From Notamacropus eugenii (taxonomy: Eukaryota > Chordata > Mammalia > Diprotodontia > Macropodidae), in NCBI RefSeq assembly GCF_028372415.1, contig NC_092875.1, positions 57,338,919-57,402,918 of the forward strand: a DNA stretch of 64,000 nucleotides, read 5' to 3'. Under the pieces are notes generated by a model. That model worked only from the letters and a program-made list of their open reading frames with translations, made no database searches and was not told where the DNA came from. A program made the translations under genes and the position numbers. Below, one piece after another: positions 32,801 to 38,950 of the stretch (position 1 is its first letter; every line of letters starts with the position of its first letter).

Positions 32801-35800
32801 AAAGGAAAAATTTCTGGCCAGTAAGAGCCGTCCAAAAGTGAAATGGGTTACTCAGTTAGCAGGGTTGGGGAACCTGCAGCCCCAAGGCCACATGTTACCC
32901 TCGAGGCCCAAGAGGTCCCAGGTTCCCCACCCCTGAATTAAGAGTATGTTATTATCACTAGACTGTCTTTCAAACAGATAAAAAAGATGTTGTAAAAGGC
33001 ATATATATGCAGGAAGGTACTCAGATCCTTCCAGATTAAGAAATCCTCAGAGGTCAAGTCACTGGCTGGGAAAATGCCCAGAAAAGGGAAAAGAAATAAG
33101 ACTATAGAAGGTTACTTTCTTGGTGAACAGGCATTTCCTCCCTTTCTTTCTGATGAGGAAGAACAATGCTTACCATCAGGCAAAGACACAGAAATCAAGG
33201 CTTCTGTGTCTCAGCCCACTCAATGGGCTCAGGCCATGGAAGAGCTCAAAAAGAATTTTGAAAATCAAGTTAGAGAGGTGGAGGAAAAGCTGAGAAGAGA
33301 AATGAGAGACATGAAGTCAAAGCATGAACAGCAAATCAGCTCCCTGCTAAAGGAGACCCAAAAAAATGTTGAAGAAAATAACACCTTGAAAACTAGCCTA
33401 ACTCAATTGGCAAAAGAGGTTCAAAAAGCCAATGAGGAGAAGAATGCTTTCAAAAGCAGAATTAGCCAAATGGAAAAGGAGATTCAAAAGCTCACTGAAG
33501 AAAATAGTTCTTTCAAAATTAGAATGGCACAGATGGAGGCTAATGACTTTATGAGAAGCCAAGAAATCACAGAACAAAGAGAGAAGAATAGAAAAATGGA
33601 AGATAATGTGAAATATCTCATTGGAAAAACAACTGACCTGGAAAATAGATCCAGGAGAGACAATTTAAAAATTATGGGACTACCTGAAAGCCATGATCAA
33701 AAGAAGAGCCTAGACATCATCTTTCATGAAATTATCAATGAAAACTGCCCTGAGATTCTAGAACCAGAGGGCAAAATAAATATTCAAGAAATCCACAGAA
33801 CACCGCATGAAAGAGATCCAAAAAGAGAAACTCCTAGGAACATTGTGGCCAAATTCCAGAACTCCCAGGTGAAAGAGAAAATATTGCAAGCAGCTAGAAA
33901 GAAACAATTCAAGTATTGTGGAAATACAATCAGGATAACACAAGATCTAGCAGCTTCTACATTAAGGGATCGAAGGGCATGGAATAGGATATTCCAGAAG
34001 TCAAAGGAACTAGGACTAAAACCAAGAATCACCTACCCAGCAAAACTGAGTATAATACTTCAGGGGACAAATTGGTCTTTCAATGAAATAGAGGATTTTC
34101 AAGCATTCTTGATGAAAAGACCAGAGCTGAAAAGAAAATTTGACTTCCAAACACAAGAATGAAGAGAACCATGAAAAGGTGAACAGCAAAGAGAAGTCAA
34201 AAGGGACTTACTAAAGTTGAACTGTTTACATTCCTACATGGAAAGACAATATTTGTAACTCTTGAAACATTTCAGTATCTGGGTACTGGGTGGGATTACA
34301 CACACATAGAGACAGAGTGCACAGAGTGAATTGAAGAGGATGGGATCATATCTTAAAAAAAAATGAAATCAAGCAGTGAGAGAGAAAGATATTGGGAGGA
34401 GAAAGGGAGAATTGAATGGGGCAAATTATCTCTCATAAAAGAGGCAAGCAAAAGACTCATTAGTGGAGGGATAAAGAGGGGAGGTGAGAGAAAAACATGA
34501 AGTCTACTCTCATCACATTCCACTAAAGGAAAGAATAAAATGCCTACTCATTTTGGTATGAAAACCTATCTTACAATACAGGAAAGTGGAGGATAAGGGG
34601 ATAAGCAGAGTGGGGGGGGATGATAGAAGGGAGGGCATGGGGAGGAGAGTGCAATTTGAGGTCAACACTCATGGGGAGGGATAGGATCAAAAGAGAATAG
34701 AAGTAATGGGGGACAGGATAGGATGGAGGGAAATATAGTTAGTCCTATACAACACAACTATTATGGAAGTCATTTGCAAAACTACACAGATTTGGCCTAT
34801 ATTGAATTGCTTGCCTTCCAAAGGGAAGGGGTGGAGAGGGAGGGAGCTAAAGAAGTTGGAACTCAAAGTGTTAGGATCAACTGTAATGTTCTTACCACTA
34901 GGAAATAAGAAATACAGGTAAAGGGGTATAGAAAGCTATCTGGCCCTACAGGACAAAAGAGAAGACAGAGACAAGGGCAGAGAGGGATGATAGAAGAGAG
35001 AGCAGATTGGTCAGAGGGGCAATTAGAATGCTTGGCTTTTGGGGGGGGAGGGGAGAAAAGGGGAGAAAATTTGTAACCCAAAATTTTGTGAAAATGAATG
35101 TTAAAAGCTAAATAAAAAAAAAAAAAAAAGAAATCCTCCAGTGATATGCTTAATTTATTTAGTAAAAATAACAAGCTAACATCTGTGAAATTACTAGAGA
35201 ATTAAGCTATTTAAAAGGAAAAATCACTGGTATCCCTGAAATATTATCATGGCCATGACCAGCCATTTATACTCATTTGATTTAAGAGGGTTGGTGGGGG
35301 AAGATTATCAGAAGCACCAATAAATGGACTTCCCAATTTTAATCATATTTTGACAAGCAATTTTTTACATTTTAAACTATTTTGTTAGAAATCTACGGGA
35401 GAACAAAAGACATCCAAACACTTCAAAATAAGATGCAAGTGGTCTTTTTATTAATTGATGACTATGCAAATGTTGCTGTATTTTTTCATTTCCCACCTCC
35501 CCAAATTTTTCAGCTTAATCCAAAAGAAAATATTCTATTTAAATTGGTGGAAAACACCACTGCTATTAAAACCTGGAATGTCACTATAACTATGTCCAGT
35601 GAATCCGGGTGCTTCAACTAACTTTGGTAAACTCATTAGTACAACTTTGTCAAATCTATTCAATAGTTGTTCTTTTGCCTAGAAATGTGATTGATATTAT
35701 AAACTGAGTCATATTCATATATTACAGTCAACAGTTTTTCAGTATTTAAGGACTAATTCTGGCATTGAGTACTGTGAATGCTGGCAAGAAATGAACTGGA

Positions 35801-38446
35801 GCTAGCACCTGGCCTATTAGAGTCTATTTATAAAATATCTCAAAGAAAGATTACACAAGTATATTTCCCCCAAGTGCCTTGAAAATAATAAAATATCTGA
35901 CTTAGTTATAACTGATCATGATATTGTTCTAACAAATTCAAATCCCCACTGATTATGTTTTCTTAAAAGTCAGTGCACTATGTTTTACTGATTCCAGCAC
36001 CAACATAGCACTAAACCTTGTACATAATTTGTTTTTGTACAGGACATCAGCATTTCTAGAGAACTGTCAGGTGAAGAAACTTATTCCAAAGTATGTGCTC
36101 TATCCACTGAATCTTCCTTATATAGATTAAAAGTTTAACAAAAGTTTGTAGATTTTATAAAACTTGTTTGTTGCAGGATGACAGGGTACCTGCAATTTTT
36201 TTCAAGATCAAAAAGTCAAACAAAGCCTTTCTTTCAATAGCTGTGAGTCCACAAAGGCCTCCAGTAGGCTAAAGTAGAAGGATAAAAGTGGATAAAGTCA
36301 AAGGAACTACAATTAACCCTGTTTAATTGTGTAAATAAGCATTAGCAAACAAGATCTGTCTCAAGATCAGAAGAGTAAGTGCAGAGTTTGTTTCCCAGAA
36401 CCTGAAAATTTCTTCCTCTTTTCATAAAAAACATGTTATTAAATGAACTGAGAAAACCAAATCAGTATTTCATTAACTTAGTCACACAAAAATAACTCTG
36501 CATAGCAGATACTATCTAAGCCAGTTGCTTCCACTTTATAATCATCTAGAACAGGGCTTCATAAATTTTTTTCCACTTGAGATCCCTTCAGGGTTTCTTA
36601 GACTGTGGGTCTAGACCTCCCAGAAGAGTATGTGTATTTACACTCCCTCTCCCCCATTAGGGCAGAGACTAATTTTCCCTTTGTATCTCTAGCACAGAGC
36701 CTAACATGTGAAATTTGAATTAACTAATGCTTGTGGATTCAAGTCATTTCAACAAGCATTAAAGGCTACTATGTGCCAGGCTAAGCCTAAGAATATAAAG
36801 GAAGGGAGGGAAAACAACCCAAAAAAACAGCCATTGCTCTCAAGCTCTGTCTAATGAGGGAAACAACGTGCAAACATCTACAGATAAACAAAATACATAC
36901 AGGATAAATTGGAGAAAATGTTAGGAAGGATGGTGCTAGTATTAAGGAGAACCAAGAAAGACTTCTTGTAGAAGGTAGGCTATTAGCTGGGATTGGAAGG
37001 ACAGATGATGACGAGGGGAAATTCCAGGAATGGGAGACATGCAGTAAAATTGCACAGCTGGAGTGTCTTGTAGGAGGAAAAGCAAGGAAGGCAATGTCAT
37101 GGGATTACAAAGTACCAGGGAGGTTGGGAGGAAGAAGGTGTAAGGAAGACTGGAGAGGCAAAAAGGGGCCAGATTATCAAGGGCTTGTAAAGGCCAAACA
37201 AGAGTTAATATTTGGTCTTGGAGGTAATAAAGAGCCACTGGATTGATTTCAAGTACACTCAAATTTAAGTATGACAACCTTCTGCACTTTAAAACATACC
37301 AGCTCACATTTCAACTTCTCTGCCTCGTTATTTCTAGTGTTCACAATAACAACTCTTCCCCAAATTATTTTCTTTAGGAAAGTTAAATGGATTTAGACCC
37401 ACACTGTCCTACAGGACACTTAAGGAGTCACAACTTCTCTGGACCTATTTTTCCTTTTATAAACCAAAGGGACTGGACTAATCTATCGCCTACATAACCT
37501 TGGATATTTAATTTCCTCGCGGGTGAATGCAGGAAGTGAACTCTAAATGACCTCTAAGGTCCTTTCCAGCCCTAATTCTCTGACCCTGGATGACTTCTGG
37601 AGTCCTTTCTGGATCTTGGTGCCTCTTTATCCGCCGCTCTCTCTACTGCAGGGCCGGGGATTTTCCTGCCTTCCTAACTTCCTAATCTCAAAGCCAAGCC
37701 CGACCCCCCCCCCCCCCCCCCCCCACTGCCTGGATCTAAGGGTCCAAGAACAGCGCAGACCAAGGCGGGGGAAGGAGAGAGCGGACCCCGATCTTCTAAG
37801 CTGCTTCCAAGGATCACGGGATCACCCAAGGAACGGGACAAATCGTCTAGGGTCGCTAACCTAAGGCTGGGCAGCCGGGGCGGCGGTCAGCCCCTGCCCA
37901 CCCCTGCCCACCCCGCCGTCTGCTCGTGGGGCGAGGTCTGGCTCTGCTCCCTCCCAGGGGCCGGGGAAACTCCAATTCCACCCTTAGCCCCAGCGCCTCC
38001 CTCTGCTCTGAGCCCTCCCCCCCCAGTTATACGGGAACTAAGGTCCAGAGAAGTTCGGGGAGTTGTCCGAGGTCGCCCAGACAGCACGTCACGGGGGCAG
38101 CATTTGAACCCAGGTCCTCTGACTCCTGAGCCTCCCCTCACGTTCGAGGAGCACTGTCCCAAAAGGCACCCTCCCAGCGAGGAGCCAAGGAGGCCGAGCG
38201 TCGTCGTCATCCAAGCGGGGCCTCAGCTGAAGGGCTTCCAGCCCGACCGAACCTAAGGTCTGGGGGCGGAGATGCGGGGGAGGGCCAGAGGTCGGAAAGT
38301 TGGGCGCGGCGCCATCTTAAAGCCTCGGACCGGACACTGGAAGGTTCGTTCTCTAAGTGAGACTCGGGGCTGTTTGCTGGAGCTCTTGTCCACTTCTTCG
38401 ACCTGGTTCTCCTCGACTAGGAACCGTCCTTACCTGTGTAACTCAT
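14805..38446 (-). CDS. AKAP8L: AKAP8L (HA95/NAKAP95), complete gene
   Basis: Nuclear AKAP8-like protein, known to bind RNA helicase A, LAP2-beta and chromatin modifiers; it lacks the strong PKA RII binding of AKAP8. Fourteen coding exons (38446 down to 15354) sum to 1,959 nt, giving 652 residues and TGA, close to the 646 I recall for human. Order: MSYTG start; YG-rich region with GYGTWNSG and [11 protein letters not shown] (about residues 29-60); KINQRFD (about 100); basic KKKKRK (269-274); acidic GKED repeats (325-342); AKAP95-type zinc fingers at about 386-408 (CSLC...H) and 478-501 (CAAC...H); acidic C-terminus ending [11 protein letters not shown]. Every junction is in phase. All donors are GT except intron 3, which is GC. 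The span includes the 3'UTR. Confidence 0.95.
14826..14831 (-). terminator. AKAP8L: AKAP8L polyadenylation signal
   Basis: AATAAA on the gene strand (TTTATT on plus), 523 nt past the TGA. It is the first canonical signal after the stop. Cleavage is expected near 14,805-14,815. Confidence 0.7.
14832..15353 (-). other. AKAP8L: AKAP8L 3' UTR
   Basis: About 0.52 kb between the stop codon at 15354-15356 and the AATAAA. No repeat recognised. Confidence 0.7.
15354..15695 (-). CDS. AKAP8L: AKAP8L coding exon 14 (C-terminus, TGA)
   Basis: Residues 540-652. Starts [17 protein letters not shown] and ends with [19 protein letters not shown] then an acidic run. The middle (about residues 560-620) is a poorly conserved Glu-rich spacer. 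[18 protein letters not shown] is the conserved C-terminal signature of AKAP8L. Confidence 0.95.
   Translation of the reverse strand, partial: GENPFTDDPEEEKEQEEGEGSAIEEGVAEGEDENKTKEKSTAGEAELQAEEENLQPGVTARAGQQTPAKSLVQEQSGLELVPEEEPVPLLGGALQQQIRGIPGLDVEADDDEE
15696..16055 (-). other. AKAP8L: AKAP8L intron 13
   Basis: 360 bp with no recognised element. Confidence 0.6.
16056..16151 (-). CDS. AKAP8L: AKAP8L coding exon 13
   Basis: Residues 508-539: [20 protein letters not shown] then [12 protein letters not shown]. Phase 0 at both ends, donor AAG|GTAATC. Confidence 0.95.
16152..16835 (-). other. AKAP8L: AKAP8L intron 12 with two MIR fragments
   Basis: MIR-like antisense stretches at about 16255-16440 and 16640-16790 (GTTTCAATGACTTGCACATG; TTGTCCATGGTCGCACAATC). 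Confidence 0.5.
16836..16966 (-). CDS. AKAP8L: AKAP8L coding exon 12 (zinc finger 2)
   Basis: Residues 464-507: [44 protein letters not shown]. The second AKAP95-type C2H2 finger has a C-x2-C pair and H...H spacing as in human. Confidence 0.95.
16967..17388 (-). other. AKAP8L: AKAP8L intron 11
   Basis: 422 bp with no recognised element. Confidence 0.5.
17389..17494 (-). CDS. AKAP8L: AKAP8L coding exon 11
   Basis: 106 nt, residues 429-463: [35 protein letters not shown]. Helical linker between the two zinc fingers. Acceptor TTGCAG|GAA, donor CAAG|GTGAG. Confidence 0.95.
17495..17847 (-). other. AKAP8L: AKAP8L intron 10
   Basis: 353 bp with no recognised element. Confidence 0.5.
17848..17989 (-). 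CDS. AKAP8L: AKAP8L coding exon 10 (zinc finger 1)
   Basis: Residues 381-428: [47 protein letters not shown]. The first AKAP95-type C2H2 finger, nearly identical to human AKAP8L. Confidence 0.95.
17990..19802 (-). other. AKAP8L: AKAP8L intron 9 with a GC-rich coding-like block
   Basis: 1.8-kb intron whose 18.4-19.8 kb part is GC-rich and repeat-free, unlike neighbouring introns. See the separate entry for 18714-19473. Confidence 0.6.
18714..19473 (-). pseudogene. Possible broken retrocopy or unrecognised coding remnant
   Basis: Three overlapping minus-strand open frames hand over to one another: 19473-19105, 19210-18926 and 19112-18714. They read as Leu-rich globular sequence, for example [37 protein letters not shown], and [19 protein letters not shown] followed by a Ser/Asp run. 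That pattern suggests a frame-broken copy of a host coding sequence. I cannot name the parent. No poly(A) tract or target duplication was found, so a chance GC-rich open region remains possible. Confidence 0.3.
19803..19911 (-). CDS. AKAP8L: AKAP8L coding exon 9
   Basis: Residues 345-381: [38 protein letters not shown] basic helix just before zinc finger 1; a likely part of the nuclear-localisation and nucleic-acid-binding surface. Confidence 0.95.
19912..21067 (-). other. AKAP8L: AKAP8L intron 8
   Basis: 1.16 kb. No repeat family or exon recognised. A C run (CCCACCCCCCCC) lies near 20449-20460. Confidence 0.5.
21068..21131 (-). CDS. AKAP8L: AKAP8L coding exon 8 (acidic repeats)
   Basis: 64 nt, about residues 324-344: [20 protein letters not shown]. 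Near-tandem GKE(E/D) units in purine-rich sequence. Confidence 0.93.
21423..21493 (-). CDS. AKAP8L: AKAP8L coding exon 7
   Basis: Residues 300-323: [24 protein letters not shown]. Acidic linker, donor GCA|GTAAGT. Confidence 0.93.
21589..21685 (-). CDS. AKAP8L: AKAP8L coding exon 6 (basic NLS-like segment)
   Basis: Residues 268-299: [38 protein letters not shown] is a probable nuclear localisation signal, followed by Ser/Asp sites of CK2 type. Confidence 0.94.
21898..22336 (-). CDS. AKAP8L: AKAP8L coding exon 5
   Basis: 439 nt, residues 121-267. Contains [57 protein letters not shown] and [16 protein letters not shown]. The largest exon, rich in Tyr, Gly and Arg. [17 protein letters not shown] is strongly conserved with human AKAP8L and has a counterpart in AKAP8. 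Confidence 0.95.
22337..24837 (-). other. AKAP8L: AKAP8L intron 4
   Basis: 2.5 kb. Apart from the antisense CORE-SINE at 24203-24424 and an oligo(A) stretch near 24119-24130, nothing was recognised. Confidence 0.55.
24203..24424 (-). repeat. Marsupial CORE-SINE, antisense (MAR1-like)
   Basis: Reverse complement of the 4454-4703 type: TTGTTGTTATTCAGTCATG (inverted tail) just before, then TTTTCTTGGCAAGATCTTCA, GAGGAAACTGAGACAAAC, GAGTCTTCCTGACTCCAGG and CACTATGGTGCCACCTATG (inverted head). Confidence 0.75.
24838..25078 (-). CDS. AKAP8L: AKAP8L coding exon 4
   Basis: Residues 41-121: [65 protein letters not shown]. The YG repeat is the low-complexity region. KINQRFD aligns with AKAP8 KINQRLD. 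Confidence 0.95.
25079..25571 (-). other. AKAP8L: AKAP8L intron 3, a GC-AG intron
   Basis: The donor is AACAGAG|GCAAGT and the acceptor TTTCAG|GTTACG. The GC dinucleotide sits in an otherwise perfect U1 match, the usual context for authentic GC donors. Shifting the junction to a GT would break the reading frame and the conserved NRGYES peptide. Confidence 0.9.
25572..25604 (-). CDS. AKAP8L: AKAP8L coding exon 3 (33 nt)
   Basis: Encodes [12 protein letters not shown] with phase 1 at both ends. Matches human [12 protein letters not shown]. Spliced out through the GC donor of intron 3. Confidence 0.93.
26400..26600 (+). repeat. MIR-type SINE fragment
   Basis: CACCCTGAACAGGTCACTTG, TCTGAGCCTCAATGTCCC, ACTGTAAAACTGGAATAG and a tail GATTTACAAACCTTAAAAC. 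Confidence 0.6.
26640..27340. repeat. L3/CR1 LINE fragment
   Basis: Words in CR1/L3 order: GTCCTTCCTAAACTATGGCA, CCCAAAACTGAACATAATG, CTCTAGGTGCAATGCTCTTTG. Split by an AT-rich simple repeat (26830-26975), then TCGCCTCATTTTGCATAATC. Confidence 0.6.
26830..26975. repeat. AT-rich (TA/ATAC) simple repeat
   Basis: Nearly pure A/T with TATATA, ATACTATACT and ATAAATATATAT runs. Confidence 0.8.
27325..27555. repeat. hAT-type DNA transposon fossil (Zaphod/Tip100-like)
   Basis: Words in order: GGGACCTATCGGGGTCTTCA, AGGTCAAAATTATTTTTATA, ATATCAATAGATATAACC, ATAAACAAAAGCT, GGATCCTCAATAATTATTAA, AAAAAGGTCCTGAAACC. This matches an ancient mammalian hAT repeat by memory. No TIR survives intact. Confidence 0.5.
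27700..27925 (+). repeat. L2 LINE 3' end
   Basis: TGTTTGCATGTTATCTCCAC, GACAGAACTGTCTTTTGCCT, TTAGCACAGTTCCTGGAACA, CAGTAGGCACTTAATG: the standard L2 3' terminus. Confidence 0.7.
28523..28708. mobile_element. hAT miniature element with perfect TSD (186 bp)
   Basis: Perfect 17-bp terminal inverted repeats CAGGGGTGGGGAACCTG, flanked on both sides by the identical 8-bp GGCTAGAG (28515-28522 and 28709-28716). The interior is near-palindromic (AGAACAAATCC...GGTGATTTGTTCT). No coding capacity. An 8-bp duplication is the hAT hallmark. Confidence 0.85.
28880..29166 (+). repeat. LINE 3' end (RTE/BovB-like), broken ORF2 C-terminus
   Basis: A 64-codon open stretch (28906-29100) reads [20 protein letters not shown] and later [15 protein letters not shown]. 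This resembles the C-terminal TLAQ-RPAW and C-x2-C region of RTE-type LINE proteins. Then TCATTTTGGTCCTCTTTGAG AACAAAGGATAGCAACTAAC and a CCAACCA tail. The family is a recollection. Confidence 0.5.
29596..30175 (+). repeat. Unnamed ~500-bp repeat split by SINE material
   Basis: Left part: AAGGAGCTCACAGTCTAATG, CAACATGCAAACAACTATG. Right part from about 29975: GAGATAAATTAGAGAAAAT, GCATTAAGGGATACTGGG, TTAGCTGGGACCTGAAGGAA. The parts are collinear with 10255-10770 and 36735-37255. Confidence 0.6.
29672..29918 (+). repeat. Marsupial CORE-SINE (MAR1-like), nested
   Basis: Well-preserved head GGCAGCTAGGTGGTGCAGTG, GGGCCTGGAATCAGAA, core GTGACCCTGGGCAAGTCACT, TTTCCTCATCTGTAAAATG, 3' end GGTCACGAATGAAAAGATTG and tail AACAATAACAAC. 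Inserted in the 29596-30175 repeat. Confidence 0.85.
30370..30470 (+). repeat. L2/MIR-headed repeat fragment
   Basis: GGCACAGTGCTAAGTGCTGG, then CTCAGGGAATTTATATTCCA: the head of the same unnamed repeat. Confidence 0.5.
30481..30510. repeat. G-rich simple repeat
   Basis: GGGGT/GGGGGGGGT runs of up to eight guanines. G-quadruplex potential on the plus strand. Confidence 0.8.
30751..31000. repeat. 128-bp tandem duplication
   Basis: GGATCACAGGACCTCCCAGG followed by CAGGGTCAGGGA occurs at 30751 and again at 30879. Later parts align with differences (GGAAGATCCACG/GGAAGACCCATG). Confidence 0.7.
31740..31870 (-). repeat. MIR fragment
   Basis: AAGTCATCTAGCCCATTTAT, TTTTACAGAGAAGGAAACTG, AGGCCCGGGAGGTTAAGTGC: antisense MIR core. 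Confidence 0.65.
32265..32339 (-). CDS. AKAP8L: AKAP8L coding exon 2
   Basis: Residues 5-29: [26 protein letters not shown]. Matches human GFVQGSETTLQSTYSD. AKAP8 has no counterpart, so the exon is specific to this paralogue. Confidence 0.94.
32860..32935. mobile_element. Internally deleted hAT miniature element (76 bp)
   Basis: Ends CAGGGTTGGGGAACCTG and, inverted, CAGGGGTGGGGAACCTG, as in 28523-28708. Most of the interior is missing. Flanks TCAGTTAG and AATTAAGA do not form a clear duplication. Confidence 0.7.
33038..33048. repeat. Left target-site duplication of half-L1
   Basis: AAGAAATCCTC, identical to 35128-35138. Confidence 0.85.
33049..35127 (+). mobile_element. Half-L1 (HAL1-like) element, ORF1 only
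   Basis: LINE copy in AKAP8L intron 1, opposite to the gene. It starts 25 bp before the ORF1 ATG, contains one complete L1-type ORF1 (33074-34162), then about 0.95 kb of G/A-rich 3' sequence and a poly(A) tail at 35113-35129. There is no ORF2 at all. The 3' part shares words with the marsupial L1 3' end at 43350 (TTGAATTGCTTGCCTTCC, GGAACTCAAAG). Identical 11-bp target duplications AAGAAATCCTC lie at 33038-33048 and 35128-35138. The left junction ATT/AAGA fits the L1 endonuclease. ORF1-only half-L1 elements are known in mammals. Confidence 0.88.
33074..34162 (+). CDS. L1 ORF1p-like protein of a half-L1 element, uninterrupted
   Basis: 362 codons ending TGA. N-terminus [15 protein letters not shown], basic; coiled coil at about residues 50-175 with heptads ([38 protein letters not shown]); RNA-recognition-like domain at about 190-290 with [16 protein letters not shown] and [21 protein letters not shown]-terminal domain at about 290-350 with REK-type [12 protein letters not shown] and YPAKLSIIL. 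This is the family's domain order, and the length suits L1 ORF1p. ORF1p is an RNA-binding chaperone that trimerises through the coiled coil. It is a transposon gene, not a host gene. Whether it is expressed cannot be read from sequence. Confidence 0.9.
   Translation: MPRKGKRNKTIEGYFLGEQAFPPFLSDEEEQCLPSGKDTEIKASVSQPTQWAQAMEELKKNFENQVREVEEKLRREMRDMKSKHEQQISSLLKETQKNVEENNTLKTSLTQLAKEVQKANEEKNAFKSRISQMEKEIQKLTEENSSFKIRMAQMEANDFMRSQEITEQREKNRKMEDNVKYLIGKTTDLENRSRRDNLKIMGLPESHDQKKSLDIIFHEIINENCPEILEPEGKINIQEIHRTPHERDPKRETPRNIVAKFQNSQVKEKILQAARKKQFKYCGNTIRITQDLAASTLRDRRAWNRIFQKSKELGLKPRITYPAKLSIILQGTNWSFNEIEDFQAFLMKRPELKRKFDFQTQE
35128..35138. repeat. Right target-site duplication of half-L1
   Basis: AAGAAATCCTC directly after the poly(A) tail. 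The first two A's overlap the tail. Confidence 0.85.
36550..36735. repeat. hAT fragment followed by L2 3' end
   Basis: CAGGGCTTCATAAATTTTTT and CTTAGACTGTGGGTCTAGAC (hAT-like, same type as 63476), then TTAGGGCAGAGACTAATTTT, CTAGCACAGAGCC (L2 end). Confidence 0.5.
36735..37255 (+). repeat. Unnamed ~500-bp interspersed repeat
   Basis: CTACTATGTGCCAGGCTAAG, CAACGTGCAAACATCTAC, GACTTCTTGTAGAAGGTAGG, GGCTTGTAAAGGCC, TTGGTCTTGGAGGTAATAAA. Collinear with 10255-10770. Confidence 0.65.
37704..37724. repeat. Poly(C) tract, 21 nt
   Basis: Uninterrupted run of 21 C, 0.7 kb inside AKAP8L intron 1, at the edge of the CpG island. Confidence 0.9.
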
Positions 38447-38900
38447 GGCGGCCACCGGCTCCGGGAACCTCCACAGCTGCTCTCTGCCTCGGCGGCCTCT
38501 TGGGCTCCACTCTCTCCTCCCCCGCCAGGGCTCCGCCTCCCGTCCCAATTGGCTACCGTCTGCCAAACTTGCCAACGCTATTGGCTCTTTCGACCGTCCG
38601 CAACAGGGTTGCAGGCAGTCATCCGAGGTCAGTGGCTCGAGGTCCTGTCAATCTGCTAGCTGCGTGCTCCCTCCTCCCCAGCGCTGGCGCCCGGTAGGCC
38701 GTGATTGGCCGAGAGACCTCACTAGCCCTGCCCCTCCTAACAAGCCCACCCCTTGGTGCTCAAGGCTCGAAGTGGGTTGGAGGAGGAGGAGTGTGACGTC
38801 TCTTCCGTGGGTGGTAGTCAGATTGAGGAACCAATGGCTTGCGGGGTCGGGGCTTAGAGAGGGCGAGATGGGAATCGGCTGACCAAACTCCTGCTCGGGT
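37860..38900. promoter_or_regulatory. AKAP8L: CpG-island promoter of AKAP8L
   Basis: CpG-rich block around the ATG at 38446. CCAAT boxes on the gene strand: ATTGG in CCCAATTGGCTA (near 38547), GCTATTGGCTCT (near 38580) and GTGATTGGCCGA (near 38703). A YY1-type AAGATGGCGCC on the minus strand lies near 38308-38318, just inside intron 1. Transcription start is not fixed by sequence; probably 38.46-38.55 kb. Confidence 0.78.
38434..38446 (-). CDS. AKAP8L: AKAP8L coding exon 1 (13 nt)
   Basis: GCCGCCATGAGTTACACAG|GTAAGG: MSYTG with a strong Kozak context. Matches human MSYTGFVQG. Confidence 0.94.
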
Positions 38901-38920
38901 CCGGCACGCTCCGCAGCCCA

Positions 38921-38950
38921 GCCTAGCCCAGCCTAGCCCAGCCTAGCCCA
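38921..38950. repeat. 10-bp tandem repeat, three perfect copies
   Basis: GCCTAGCCCA x3 with partial copies on both sides, just upstream of the AKAP8L CpG island. Confidence 0.85.

Larger units (their letters stand above)
32340..38433 (-). other. AKAP8L: AKAP8L intron 1 (6.1 kb)
   Basis: Contains a deleted hAT miniature element, the half-L1, the unnamed repeat, small L2/hAT pieces and a poly(C) tract. The stretch 35140-36540 shows no recognised element. Confidence 0.65.

Noticed and set aside
33758-34032. Minus-strand frames inside the half-L1
   Set aside because: Shadows of ORF1.
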